A stretch of 14,646 nt of DNA, from positions 1 through 14,646 of the forward strand of contig CAZVUN010000076.1 in assembly GCA_964629975.1 (NCBI GenBank), read 5' to 3'. The DNA comes from G020354085 sp964629975. Its GTDB lineage: Bacteria; Pseudomonadota; Gammaproteobacteria; Acidiferrobacterales; Sulfurifustaceae. Position 1 is the stretch's first letter; each line of letters begins with the position of its first letter. The notes below the pieces were generated by a model, which was given only the letters and a program-made list of their open reading frames with translations, had not been told where the DNA came from and made no database searches. Shown in pieces: positions 1 through 7,481 of the stretch. Position numbers and translations under genes: made by a program.

Positions 1-987
1 GCCCATTTCGACCAGACCGCCGGTGTCGATCACCTCCGGCGCGGCCGTGACCGCACGGTACGTGAGCCCCATCGCACCGAACCACAGCAGTGCCGGCAGC
101 AGAACGATCGCAAGTTGCCCGGCGATGCGGTGCACCGGCACGCCGGCATTGCGCTTGCCCCGCAGCGCGGTCAGCAGCCCGGGCAGCGCCTTGTGCGAGA
201 TCGCCTGCGAGATCGCTTGCGCCACCTCCGGCAACGGCACGCGCCGCTCCTCCGCCGACAAAGGCGGTGCGAGCCGGGGGTAGAGCTTGGCGCGAACGAT
301 GACGTAACCGAGATACAGCAGCGTCAGCATGACGCCGGGGAAGAAGGCGCCGGCGTACAGCTGCACCACCGACACGCCGGCAGTGGCGCCGTACACGATC
401 AGCAGCACCGACGGCGGGATCAGGATGCCGAGGCAGCCGCCGGCGGTGATGACACCCGCCGACAGGCGCACGTCGTAGCCGGCGCGCAGCATGGCCGGCA
501 GCGCCAGCAGGCCCATCAGCGTCACGACCGCGCCGATGATGCCGGTGGCGGTGGCGAAGATCGCACAAGTGACGAGCGTGGCGACCGCCAGCGACCCGGG
601 CACGCGCGCCGTGGCGAGGTGGATGCTGTGGAACAGCTTCTCGATCAGGTTGGCACGCTCGACGATATAGCCCATGAACACGAACAGCGGGATCGCGATC
701 AGCACATCGTTGGTCATGACGCTGTAGGCGCGCTGCACCATGAGATCGAGCGTCTGCTGCACCGCGAGCTCCGGACTGCGGCTGCGGTAGGCGAGCCAGG
801 CGAAGAACACGCCCATGCCCATGAGCGTGAAGGCGGTCGGGAAACCGAGCATGATCGCCACCACGATCAGCGCCAGCATCAGCAGGCCGAGGTGTCCGCT
901 GGTCAGGTTGCCCCAGGGCATCAGCACGGCGATGGCGACCAGAATGATCGCCATCAGGGCGAAGCCGAAGCGCAGCTCCTTCTTCAT
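1..987 (-). CDS. dctM: TRAP transporter large permease DctM (3' end cut by window edge)
   Basis: This is the 12-TM-class large membrane subunit of a TRAP transporter, which moves a carboxylate inward using a Na+ or H+ gradient. The ATG is at 987 and the frame stays open to base 1, giving 329 residues; full DctM proteins are usually about 425-460, so the C-terminal quarter is missing. The translation starts MKKELRFGFALMAIILVAIAV and is a series of hydrophobic helices. Family landmarks are visible: a 'GFPTAFTLMGMGVFFAW' stretch, 'VFMGYIVERANLIEKLFHS', and 'TAGGCLGILIPPSVLLIVYG', the conserved Gly/Pro-rich transport motif. Its start overlaps the dctQ stop as ATGA, so the two are translationally coupled. 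The gene order dctP-dctQ-dctM supports the call. Confidence 0.93.
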   Translation of the reverse strand, partial: MKKELRFGFALMAIILVAIAVLMPWGNLTSGHLGLLMLALIVVAIMLGFPTAFTLMGMGVFFAWLAYRSRSPELAVQQTLDLMVQRAYSVMTNDVLIAIPLFVFMGYIVERANLIEKLFHSIHLATARVPGSLAVATLVTCAIFATATGIIGAVVTLMGLLALPAMLRAGYDVRLSAGVITAGGCLGILIPPSVLLIVYGATAGVSVVQLYAGAFFPGVMLTLLYLGYVIVRAKLYPRLAPPLSAEERRVPLPEVAQAISQAISHKALPGLLTALRGKRNAGVPVHRIAGQLAIVLLPALLWFGAMGLTYRAVTAAPEVIDTGGLVEMG

Positions 988-1604
988 GGCTTGCGCTCCT
1001 GGCGCACCACGTACTGATCGAGCTTGGCGATGTCCTCGTCCTTGACGTGCACCATCTTCTTGAGCTTGTCGACATCAACCTCCTCGACGTCCTTCAGGCG
1101 CGGCGGCCAGGCGCCGTCGCGCAGGCAGATGACACAACGGATGATCTCGACGATGCCCTGCAGCAACAGGAAGAAGGCCGCGAGCGGGATGACGAACTTG
1201 AACGGATAGAGCGGCAGCGGCTCGGGGCTGAAGGTGGTCTCGCGGATGGCGAGCGAATCGCTGGCATACACCCAGCCGGCGTAGGCGAGCGCGAAGATGC
1301 CGGGCAGGAAGAACAGGATATACAACACCAGATCGATCGCTGCCTGCGTGCGTGGCTCGAAGAAGCCATACAGCACGTCGCCGCGCACGTGCCCGCTGTG
1401 TGCGAGCGTGTAGGCGCCGGCCATCATGAACAGCACGCCGTACAGCATGATCTGGGCATCGAGCGCCCAGGCGTGCGGGGTGTTGAGCGCGTAGCGCGAG
1501 AACACCTCCCACGAGATCAGGGCGGTGAGACCAATGATCGACCAGGCAAAGAAATGTCCGGCGAAGGTGCTCACCCGGTCGACCAGCAGCAGCAGCTTCT
1601 GCAT
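984..1604 (-). CDS. dctQ: TRAP transporter small permease DctQ
   Basis: This 206-residue protein is the four-helix small membrane subunit that pairs with DctM. Hydrophobic segments lie at about residues 17-37, 50-70, 88-112 and 130-155. The 'SWEVFSRYALNTPHAWALD' region after helix 1 is typical of DctQ. The C-terminus is unusual: after the last helix there is a charged tail of about 45 residues rich in Asp, Glu and Lys, making the protein longer than the common 160-180 residues. The ATG at 1604 has only a weak GGGG-type ribosome-binding sequence. The stop overlaps the dctM start (ATGA). A 66-nt gap containing a strong hairpin separates it from dctP, so expression may be lower than that of the receptor gene. 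Confidence 0.92.
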   Translation of the reverse strand: MQKLLLLVDRVSTFAGHFFAWSIIGLTALISWEVFSRYALNTPHAWALDAQIMLYGVLFMMAGAYTLAHSGHVRGDVLYGFFEPRTQAAIDLVLYILFFLPGIFALAYAGWVYASDSLAIRETTFSPEPLPLYPFKFVIPLAAFFLLLQGIVEIIRCVICLRDGAWPPRLKDVEEVDVDKLKKMVHVKDEDIAKLDQYVVRQERKP

Positions 1605-1628
1605 GGGAAACGCCCCACAGGAAAGATA

Positions 1629-1656
1629 GGCCGTCCGGCGAGTACGCCGGACGGCC
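1629..1656 (-). terminator. dctP-dctQ intergenic hairpin (attenuator or 3' stabiliser)
   Basis: A perfect 12-bp inverted repeat (GGCCGTCCGGCG and its complement) has a 4-nt loop. It lies 14 nt after the dctP stop and about 24 nt before the dctQ start. On the minus strand it is followed by TATCTTTCC, a weak U-rich tract. In SBP-transporter operons, such hairpins often stop part of the transcription or protect the receptor mRNA, so that receptor is made in excess over permease. Which applies here is not known. Confidence 0.7.
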
Positions 1657-1670
1657 GTGCCGTGCGCCGC

Positions 1671-2831
1671 TTACCCCTTCTTGGCGAAGAAGTGGTTGTA
1701 GGCGATCTTGTAGTCGACCACCGTATCGTTCTGCCAACGGCCGGCGCGCTGGGCGAACGCGCGCATCGAGTCGTTGATCTTCTTGAACATCGGGTTTTCC
1801 TTTTCCTTGGCGCCGGCCACCTTGTCCCAGGCCTGGAGCTGGCGCTTGAGGATCGCATCCGGGGTCTTGTAGAACTTCACGCCCTGCTTCGTCGACATCT
1901 CCTGGTAGTCGATGGAGTAGCGCTGAATCGCCTTCCACGACATGTCCGCCGAGGCGGCCTCGACGGCGTACTTGATGATGGCCTTGAGATCGTCCGGCAG
2001 GCTGTCGTATTTCTTCTTGTTGAACAGGATCTCGAACTGCTCGCCGGACTGGTGGAAGCTCTGCAGCATGCACACCTTCGACACGTCCGGGAACCCGAGA
2101 ATGCGGTCGGAGGAGGCGTTGTTGAACTCGGCCGCATCCAGCAGACCGCGGTCCATGGCGGGCACGATCTCGCCGCCCGGCAGCGGGTTCACCGCCATGC
2201 CGAGCTCCTTGAAGATATCGACCGACAGGCCGACGGTGCGGTACTTGAGACCCTTCAGGTCCTCGACCTTGGCAACCGGTTTCTTGAACCAGCCGAGCGG
2301 CTGCGTCGGCATCGGGCCGTACAGGAACGAGACCACGTCGAGGTTGAGGCTCTTGTAGATCTCCTCGAGCAGCTCCTTGCCGCCGCCGTAGTAGTGCCAC
2401 GCGAGCACCATGTTCGGGTCCATGCCGAAGGCCGGGCCCGAGCCCCACAGCGCGAGCGCGTTGTTCTTGCCGTAGTGATAGGCCACCACGCCGTGACCGC
2501 CGTCGAGCGTGCCGCGACTGACGGCATCGAGCAGCTCAAAGGGCTTGACGACGGCACCGGCCGGCAGCACCTCGATCTTGAGGCGTCCGCCGCTCATGGC
2601 GTTTACCTTGGCGGCGTAATCGAGTGCGTATTCGTGGAAGATGTCCTTGGCCGGCCAGGTCGATTGCCAGCGCATGGCAATCGGGTCGGCGGCGCGCGAG
2701 ATCATCGGAAAGCCGAGGGTTGCGGCCCCCGCGGTCGCGGCCGCCGCGCTCGCCAGGAACTTGCGGCGCTCGGCGGTCGAGGTGCGGGTCTTGCTCTTGG
2801 TCTCGGGCTTCTTGGCCTGTTTACGCTGCAT
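1671..2831 (-). CDS. dctP: TRAP transporter substrate-binding protein DctP, monocarboxylate/2-oxo-acid type, Tat-exported
   Basis: This 386-residue periplasmic receptor captures the substrate and delivers it to DctQM. I chose the ATG at 2831 because an AGGAGGA ribosome-binding site precedes it; an in-frame ATG 48 nt upstream lacks one. The N-terminus has a long basic n-region, then twin arginines in ERRKFLAS (residues 21-28), an Ala-rich core and a likely cut after SRAA, so it is a Tat signal. The mature protein shows DctP hallmarks: 'GGRLKIEVLPAGAV' (81-94), 'DAVSRGTLDGG' (102-112) and 'LKGLKYRTVG' with Arg198, which matches the carboxylate-binding arginine of the family. The 'PAGAVV..FELLDAV' and 'FGMDPN' regions resemble the TakP/lactate-receptor branch from memory, not from a search. 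It is divergent from lutABC, which suggests lactate or another 2-hydroxy or 2-oxo monocarboxylate as substrate. Confidence 0.94.
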   Translation of the reverse strand: MQRKQAKKPETKSKTRTSTAERRKFLASAAAATAGAATLGFPMISRAADPIAMRWQSTWPAKDIFHEYALDYAAKVNAMSGGRLKIEVLPAGAVVKPFELLDAVSRGTLDGGHGVVAYHYGKNNALALWGSGPAFGMDPNMVLAWHYYGGGKELLEEIYKSLNLDVVSFLYGPMPTQPLGWFKKPVAKVEDLKGLKYRTVGLSVDIFKELGMAVNPLPGGEIVPAMDRGLLDAAEFNNASSDRILGFPDVSKVCMLQSFHQSGEQFEILFNKKKYDSLPDDLKAIIKYAVEAASADMSWKAIQRYSIDYQEMSTKQGVKFYKTPDAILKRQLQAWDKVAGAKEKENPMFKKINDSMRAFAQRAGRWQNDTVVDYKIAYNHFFAKKG

Positions 2832-2854
2832 GACATCCTCCTGTAGCTTGGTTC

Positions 2855-2883
2855 GATATGATGTTTGCAAACAGCTCAACCAA
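2855..2883 (-). promoter_or_regulatory. Candidate dctP promoter with operator-like palindrome in the spacer
   Basis: On the minus strand TTGGTT (2883-2878) and CATATC (2860-2855) sit 17 nt apart, a weak sigma-70-like pair. The spacer contains a perfect 12-bp palindrome, TGTTTGCAAACA, at 2862-2873. A repressor bound there would block this promoter. The hexamers match consensus poorly, so the palindrome is the firmer observation. The rest of the 2832-3119 region shows no gene. A weak lutA-directed pair, TTGCAC at 3059 and TAGCGT at 3082, is possible. Confidence 0.35.
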
Positions 2884-3119
2884 CAACGATTCCGCTCCCT
2901 GGTAGCCGCATCGCTGCGCGGGCGTGTCCATGCGTAGCATTTACTGTAACGAGAATTTCACAGGATGGCCACGGTTTCCGCACACCGCAATGCGCCGGTG
3001 CGCGTGCCGAGCCGCGTCCCGCTCGCAAGGTTCAGCGACCGCATTTCGCTGGGTGAAATTGCACCGCTGCGAGCAGACGCGTAGCGTATGCGCTCGCCAT
3101 AACCCGCAAGCGGTGTGTC

Positions 3120-3851
3120 ATGCGCGTTGGTCTGTTCGTGACCTGTCTGGTGGACCTCATGCGGCCCGGCATCGGCTTTGCCGCGCTGCGGCTGCTTCAA
3201 GCCGCCGGTGCCGAGGTGGTGGTGCCGCGCGCCCAGACCTGCTGCGGACAGCCCGGCTACAACGCCGGCGATTTCCCGGCTGCGCGCGCGCTGGCACGCA
3301 AGCTGCTGAGCGAGTTCCGGGACTGCGACTATCTGGTGGTCCCGTCCGGCTCCTGCGCCGGCATGATCCGCGTCCACTACCCGGCGCTCCTCACAGACCA
3401 GCCCGGGGAGCGGGCGCAGTTCGAGCAACTCGCGGCGCGCACCCATGAGCTCACGGATTTCCTGGCAAGTGTTGCGCGCCTCGATGGCGTGCCGGGACGC
3501 TTTTCCGGCACGGTCACCTACCACGATTCGTGTTCCGGGTTGCGTGAGCTTGGCGTCAAGCACCAGCCGCGCGCCCTGCTCGCCAGGGTGGCGGGGCTGA
3601 CGCTGCGCGAGATGCGCGAGCCCGAGACCTGCTGCGGATTTGGCGGTACCTTCTCCGTGAAATTCGGTGACATCTCCGCGCGCATGAGCGACAACAAGTG
3701 CGAACAGATTGCCGCGACCGGGGTCGATGCGGTCGTGGCCGGCGACCTCGGCTGCCTGCTCAACATTGAAGGGCGGCTGCGCCGCCGCGGCGACCACACG
3801 ACCCGGGTGCTGCACATCGCCGAGGTCCTCGCAGGCGAGGAGCGTCCGTGA
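3120..3851 (+). CDS. lutA: L-lactate oxidation iron-sulfur protein LutA (YkgE family)
   Basis: LutA is part of the LutABC complex, which oxidises L-lactate to pyruvate in place of flavin lactate dehydrogenase. The 243-residue product carries two cysteine-rich CCG domains, as in heterodisulfide-reductase-like subunits. The first has CCG at residues 41-43 with Cys9 and Cys79 nearby. The second is 'ETCCGFGGTFSVKFGDIS', with CCG at 171-173 and Cys138 upstream. Its length matches the family (about 240). The ATG at 3120 follows GGTG at a 4-nt spacing, a weak ribosome-binding site, but family alignment supports this start because the protein begins directly at the first CCG domain. Its stop overlaps the GTG of lutB (GTGA). 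It is the first gene of a tight three-gene operon and divergent from the TRAP operon. Confidence 0.95.
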   Translation: MRVGLFVTCLVDLMRPGIGFAALRLLQAAGAEVVVPRAQTCCGQPGYNAGDFPAARALARKLLSEFRDCDYLVVPSGSCAGMIRVHYPALLTDQPGERAQFEQLAARTHELTDFLASVARLDGVPGRFSGTVTYHDSCSGLRELGVKHQPRALLARVAGLTLREMREPETCCGFGGTFSVKFGDISARMSDNKCEQIAATGVDAVVAGDLGCLLNIEGRLRRRGDHTTRVLHIAEVLAGEERP

Positions 3852-5252
3852 GAGTCACGACCGCCGCCTTCAAGCGCAAGGCGCGCGCCAACCTGCACGA
3901 TGCGCAGCTGCAGCATGCGCTCACGCGCCTGCAGGAGCGCTTCGTCGGGGCGCGCCGCCGCGCTCGCCGACCTCGACAACGCCCGCGAGCTGCGTGCCGC
4001 CGCCACCGAGATCCGCCACCACACGCTCGAACACCTCGACGCCTATCTCACGCGTTTCGAGGCGCAAGCCACGGCGGCCGGCGCCCAGGTGCTGTGGGCG
4101 CAGGATGCCGCCGAGGCCAACCGCCTGCTGCTCGACATCGCGCAGCGCCACGCGGTGCGCAAGGTCGCCAAGTCGAAGTCCATGGTGACCGAGGAATGTG
4201 CGGTCAATGAGGCGCTGGCACGGGCCGGGATTGAGGTGATTGAGACCGATCTCGGCGAATATATCTTGCAGCTCGCCGACGAGCCGCCGTCGCACATCGT
4301 CGCCCCGGTGGTGCACAAGAACAAGGAAGAGGTGGCCGACCTGTTCGCGCACCATCACCGGCGGCCGCGCCAGAGCGGCATCGCCGAGCTGTGCCGCGAG
4401 GCGCGCGAGGTGCTGCGGCCGCATTTTCTGGCCGCCGACATGGGGTTGAGCGGGGCGAACTTCCTCGTCGCCGAGACCGGCTCGGCGCTGATCGTGACCA
4501 ACGAGGGCAACGGGCGACTGGTCACCACGCTGCCGCGCGTGCATGTCGTGGTGACCGGCATCGAGAAAGTCGTTCCGACCCTGGAGGATGTCTCGGTGCT
4601 GTTGCGCCTGCTGCCACGCTCGGCGACCGGCCAAGCCATCACCAACTACGTGTCGGTATTGACCGGGCCGCGCCGCAGCGGTGACGCCGATGGCCCCGAG
4701 CACCTGTACGTCATCCTCGTCGACAACGGCCGCTCGCGCCTGCTCGGCAGTGAGCTCGAACCGATGCTGCGATGTATCCGCTGCGGGGCGTGCATGAACC
4801 ACTGCCCCGTTTACCAGAACATCGGCGGCCACGCCTACGGCTGGGTCTACCCAGGGCCGATGGGTTCGGTGCTGACGCCGAACTTCGTCGGCCTGGGCGA
4901 GGCGCGCGACCTGCCCAATGCCTCGACGCTGTGCGGTGCCTGCGCCGAGGTCTGTCCGGTCGGCATCCCGCTGCCCGACCTGTTGCGCAGCCTTCGGGTG
5001 CGCCAGGTCGAGCAGGCCCTGCGGCCACGCAGCGAGCGCATGCTGCTGCGTTTGTGGGCGTGGCTCGCGCAGCGCCCGGCCCTGTACGCGCTCGCCACAC
5101 GCATCGGCGCGCGCACGCTGCGGGCGATGGCCAACGAACGCGGGATGATCACGCGGCTGCCGCCCAATCCGGGCTGGACCGGCGGGCGCGATTTTCCCGC
5201 GCCCGAGGGGCGCACGTTTCGCGAGCTCTATGCGAGGCGGGAAAAGGCATGA
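3848..5252 (+). CDS. lutB: L-lactate oxidation iron-sulfur protein LutB (YkgF family), frameshifted near 5' end
   Basis: LutB combines an N-terminal LUD-type region with C-terminal [4Fe-4S] ferredoxin motifs and acts with LutA and LutC. Translation should start at the GTG at 3848, which overlaps the lutA stop. This frame reads 'FKRKARANLHDAQLQHALTR' up to 'QERFVGARR' and then loses homology. The frame one base later takes over at 'ALADLDNARELR', continues through 'KSKSMVTEE' and 'ETDLGEYILQL', and runs to 5252. Joining the two gives about 468 residues, the usual LutB length (about 470). The iron-sulfur motifs are CIRCGACMNHCP (DNA from 4773) and CGACAEVCPVGIPLP. Net change is +1 (or -2) nt in a GC-only run at about 3947-3962. 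It is either a read error or a real lesion. The stop overlaps the lutC ATG. Confidence 0.9.
3947..3962 (+). other. Frameshift site inside lutB
   Basis: The sequence here is an almost pure G/C run, GGGGCGCGCCGCCGCG. The GTG-initiated frame encodes V-G-A-R-R, while the downstream family sequence A-L-A-D-L needs the frame one base later. Removing one base, or adding two (one more GC unit), restores a continuous LutB. From remembered B. subtilis LutB, the two-base addition gives the better spacing. Such GC runs are prone to sequencing error. Confidence 0.8.
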
Positions 5253-5893
5253 TCGAACGTAATTCCCTGCTCGCGCGCATCCGCGCGAGGCGCCGCCCCG
5301 AGCCTGCCTCCGATGGGCTCGTGCCGGCACGTCTCGACGCGCACCCGCGCGGACCGCTGCCATCGATCGACGCCGACCTGGCCGCGCGCTTTCGCGATCG
5401 TGCGACGGCGCTCGCAAGCGACGTGCGCGGGCCGGTCACGGCGAGCGAGGCGCCGGCGCTGGTCGCGGCTTATCTCACGGAAAAGCAGCTACCCTTGCAG
5501 GCCGTCTGCTGGCCGCGGCTCAAAAACCTGCGCTGGGCGGCGGCCGGCCTCACGGTCGAGGCGCGCCCCGCCATCGCCACTGACCTGGTCGGCATCAGCG
5601 GGGCGTTCTGCGCGATCGCCGAAACCGGCACGCTGATGCTGCTGTCCGGGCCGGACACGCCGGCCACCGTCAGCCTGCTGCCGGAAACGCACGTCGCGCT
5701 GCTGGCGGTGAGTCGCGTCGTGGCGCGGATGGAGGACGGCTGGGATCTGTTGCGTCGCGAACACGGCGCACCGCCGCGGGCGGTGAATTTCGTCTCCGGC
5801 CCGTCGCGCACCGCCGACATCGAGCAGACCGTCACGCTCGGCGCGCACGGCCCTTATCGCGTGGGCATCGTGCTCGTCACCGACGAGCTGTAA
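5249..5893 (+). CDS. lutC: L-lactate oxidation protein LutC (LUD domain, YkgG family)
   Basis: This third member of the lactate-oxidising Lut complex has 214 residues and a single LUD domain. The start is the ATG at 5249, which overlaps the lutB stop (ATGA) and follows a purine-rich AGGCGGGAAAAGG ribosome-binding site. The open frame extends far upstream but only inside lutB. Family landmarks are 'DLVGISGAFCAIAETGTLML' in the middle, 'SLLPETHVALL' after it, and the C-terminal 'NFVSGPSRTADIEQTVTLGAHGP', the LUD signature. The N-terminus 'MIERNSLLARIRARR' is typical. It completes the lutABC operon. No cofactor cysteines are expected or seen. Confidence 0.95.
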   Translation: MIERNSLLARIRARRRPEPASDGLVPARLDAHPRGPLPSIDADLAARFRDRATALASDVRGPVTASEAPALVAAYLTEKQLPLQAVCWPRLKNLRWAAAGLTVEARPAIATDLVGISGAFCAIAETGTLMLLSGPDTPATVSLLPETHVALLAVSRVVARMEDGWDLLRREHGAPPRAVNFVSGPSRTADIEQTVTLGAHGPYRVGIVLVTDEL

Positions 5894-6004
5894 GTCGCGC
5901 GATCCAGCGCGGGTGAATCCGCAACGGCTTGCTTGGCAGCGTGTTTCGCGGCCGCGCGCCGCCCGTCTCGACGTCCAGTAAGGCGCCGGGTCTTTCCCGG
6001 GCCG

Positions 6005-6604
6005 TCAGTCGTCGCGCTCTTGCGGCGGGCGCTTGTGGGCGACTCCCTTGTGGCACTCAATGCAGGTCTTCTTTTCGGCCTCCGCGGTTTCCATCTTCTC
6101 GCGCCCGCGGGCCGTCTGTTTGTGGAAGTCCATGGCCTGGTAGCTGTGGCAGTTACGGCACTCATGGGAGTCACTTGCCATCATGCTGGCCCAGACCCGT
6201 TCGGCAAGCTGCGTGCGGCGCGCCTCGAATTTCTCAGGTGTGTTGATGGTGCCGATCGCCCAGTGCCAAAGCTCGTTGGTCGCGTGGATCTTTCGCGCCA
6301 GCTTGCCGGTCCACTCTTTCGGTACGTGGCAGTCCGAGCAAATGACTCGCACGCCGGACGGATTCTTGTAGTGCGTGCTCTGCTTGTACTCCTGGTAGAC
6401 CAGCTGCTTCATTTCGTGGCAGGAGACACAGAACTCGAGCGTGTTCGTGTACTCCATGAAGGTGTTGAACCCGCCCCAGAAGATGATGCCGGCCACACCG
6501 CCGATCGCAAAGATCGCCGCGAACGGCAGCGCCGACGGCCGCCAGAGCGCTCGCCACAGGCGTGCGCTCCAGCCGCCACCACGCGTCCCGGCGGGGTCGC
6601 TCAC
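6005..6604 (-). CDS. NapC/NirT-family membrane-anchored tetraheme cytochrome c
   Basis: Proteins of this family take electrons from the membrane quinol pool and pass them to periplasmic reductases or carriers. The 199-residue product begins at the GTG at 6604, which overlaps the stop of the diheme cytochrome gene (GTGA). One N-terminal membrane anchor lies at about residues 25-46. Four CXXCH heme sites follow: CVSCH (59-63), CSDCH (89-93), CRNCH (149-153) and CIECH (181-185), with the usual spacing. The size matches NapC/NirT/CymA (about 190-200). An open frame continues upstream, but that part is antisense-like, Ala/Arg-rich noise inside the neighbouring gene. No nitrate, nitrite or TMAO reductase gene is present, so the partner is unknown. 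It converges on lutC. Confidence 0.93.
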   Translation of the reverse strand: MSDPAGTRGGGWSARLWRALWRPSALPFAAIFAIGGVAGIIFWGGFNTFMEYTNTLEFCVSCHEMKQLVYQEYKQSTHYKNPSGVRVICSDCHVPKEWTGKLARKIHATNELWHWAIGTINTPEKFEARRTQLAERVWASMMASDSHECRNCHSYQAMDFHKQTARGREKMETAEAEKKTCIECHKGVAHKRPPQERDD

Positions 6605-7323
6605 TGCTTCGGCAAGGTCTGCAGGTGCGCCACGATGTCCACCGAGATCTGCGCGTCGAGCGCGCGCAGCGCCGGCATCGACTCGTTCGGCTGGCCGTTC
6701 AGCACCTTGTGCAGCATCTCTTGCGGGTTGCCCGCCACCGATCCGAGCGGCGGCGCATCCTTGATCTTCTTGCCGTCCACCCCGTGGCAGCCGGCGCACA
6801 GGGTGTTGAAGTACACCTCACCCTTGGCGGCATTGCCCTTGGGCTTCTTGGCCGCATAGTCGATGTACTTGGCCATGTCGATCTGGCCCTTGGAGACGAA
6901 CAGCGCCAGATCCTGCTTGTCCGCGGCGCTCAGCATGGCGTCCGTGTAGCCGTGATTCTTGTCACCGAGTATCGCCACGATCGCCGCCGGATCCTTGCCG
7001 GCCGCGCCGTTGATGCCCTTGATGCCGGTGGCGTGCGCGCCGGAGGCATAGGCGCCGTCCTTGCCCTTGTAGTCCCAGCCGTGGCATTCCTTGCAGCGCC
7101 ATGACGTGTCCTTGCCGTACTTGCCACCCTTGTGCGGGTACGCCGGATGGTCCGCGGTCGGCTTGGCCGCCTTGTTCTCCGCAAACCACTTGTCGTACAG
7201 ACGACCACCGCGCGCGATGGCGGATTCGGTTTCGGCGGCCATCGTCGCGCCGCTCGACAAGAGCGGTCCGAACAACGCGGCAACGATACCCAGACTCGTA
7301 GATGCAGCGGACAACGTCTTCAT
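6601..7323 (-). CDS. Exported diheme c-type cytochrome
   Basis: This 240-residue periplasmic electron carrier has a signal peptide (residues 1 to about 30, core 'LGIVAALFGPLL', likely cut after ATMAA). Two heme sites are visible: CKECH at 77-81 and CAGCH at 176-180. The second domain is a class I cytochrome c module, with 'GEVYFNTLCAGCHGVDG' and a probable axial Met in 'NESMPALR'. The first domain is less standard, with a long insert before the heme ('YPHKGGKYGKDTSWRCKECHGW'). GGAGGATCCC precedes the ATG at 7323, a strong ribosome-binding site. Its stop overlaps the NapC-type gene start, so the two are co-translated and probably interact. I do not recognise a named family; it could be the redox partner of the tetraheme protein or a sulfur- or metal-linked cytochrome. 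Confidence 0.9.
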   Translation of the reverse strand: MKTLSAASTSLGIVAALFGPLLSSGATMAAETESAIARGGRLYDKWFAENKAAKPTADHPAYPHKGGKYGKDTSWRCKECHGWDYKGKDGAYASGAHATGIKGINGAAGKDPAAIVAILGDKNHGYTDAMLSAADKQDLALFVSKGQIDMAKYIDYAAKKPKGNAAKGEVYFNTLCAGCHGVDGKKIKDAPPLGSVAGNPQEMLHKVLNGQPNESMPALRALDAQISVDIVAHLQTLPKQ

Positions 7324-7373
7324 GGGATCCTCCAGTGCGAAAGTTTTTTGGTTGGGCTACGGCTTGGGCAGGA

Positions 7374-7403
7374 AGCATAGGCGATCGCGACCCAGGCAGA
7401 CAA
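7374..7403 (-). promoter_or_regulatory. Candidate promoter of the cytochrome operon
   Basis: On the minus strand TTGTCT (7403-7398) and TATGCT (7379-7374) are 18 nt apart, each with four of six matches to sigma-70 consensus. They sit about 50 nt before the ATG of the diheme cytochrome gene. An A-rich leader (AAAAAAC) and a GGAGG ribosome-binding site follow. Confidence 0.45.
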
Positions 7404-7481
7404 CCATTGTCGGGCGGGGTCCTTGCGGCGGCGAGCTGTCCGTAACGGCGACAACACCCTGCGCGGCGTGTCGGCCGCCGC

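Noticed and set aside
115..1017. A 300-codon plus-strand open frame over dctM
   Set aside because: The product is dominated by His, Gln, Arg and Asp and lies opposite a clear DctM sequence.
1047..2846. A 599-codon plus-strand open frame across the dct operon
   Set aside because: It lies antisense to dctQ and dctP, whose products are clearly recognisable. Its product is rich in His, Arg, Gly and Leu without motifs, as expected for an antisense frame in high-GC DNA.
3921..5417. A 498-codon minus-strand open frame over lutB/lutC
   Set aside because: Antisense to recognised lut genes, with low-complexity Arg/Ala/Gly content.
5986..6000. CCGGG-TCTTT-CCCGG stem between the convergent lutC and NapC-type genes
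   Set aside because: Only a 5-bp stem with no U-tract on either side, too weak to call a terminator.
7463..7481. GCGGCG/CGCCGC stem just after the aceB stop
   Set aside because: Only 6 bp, no U-tract, and such GC inverted repeats are common by chance at this composition.
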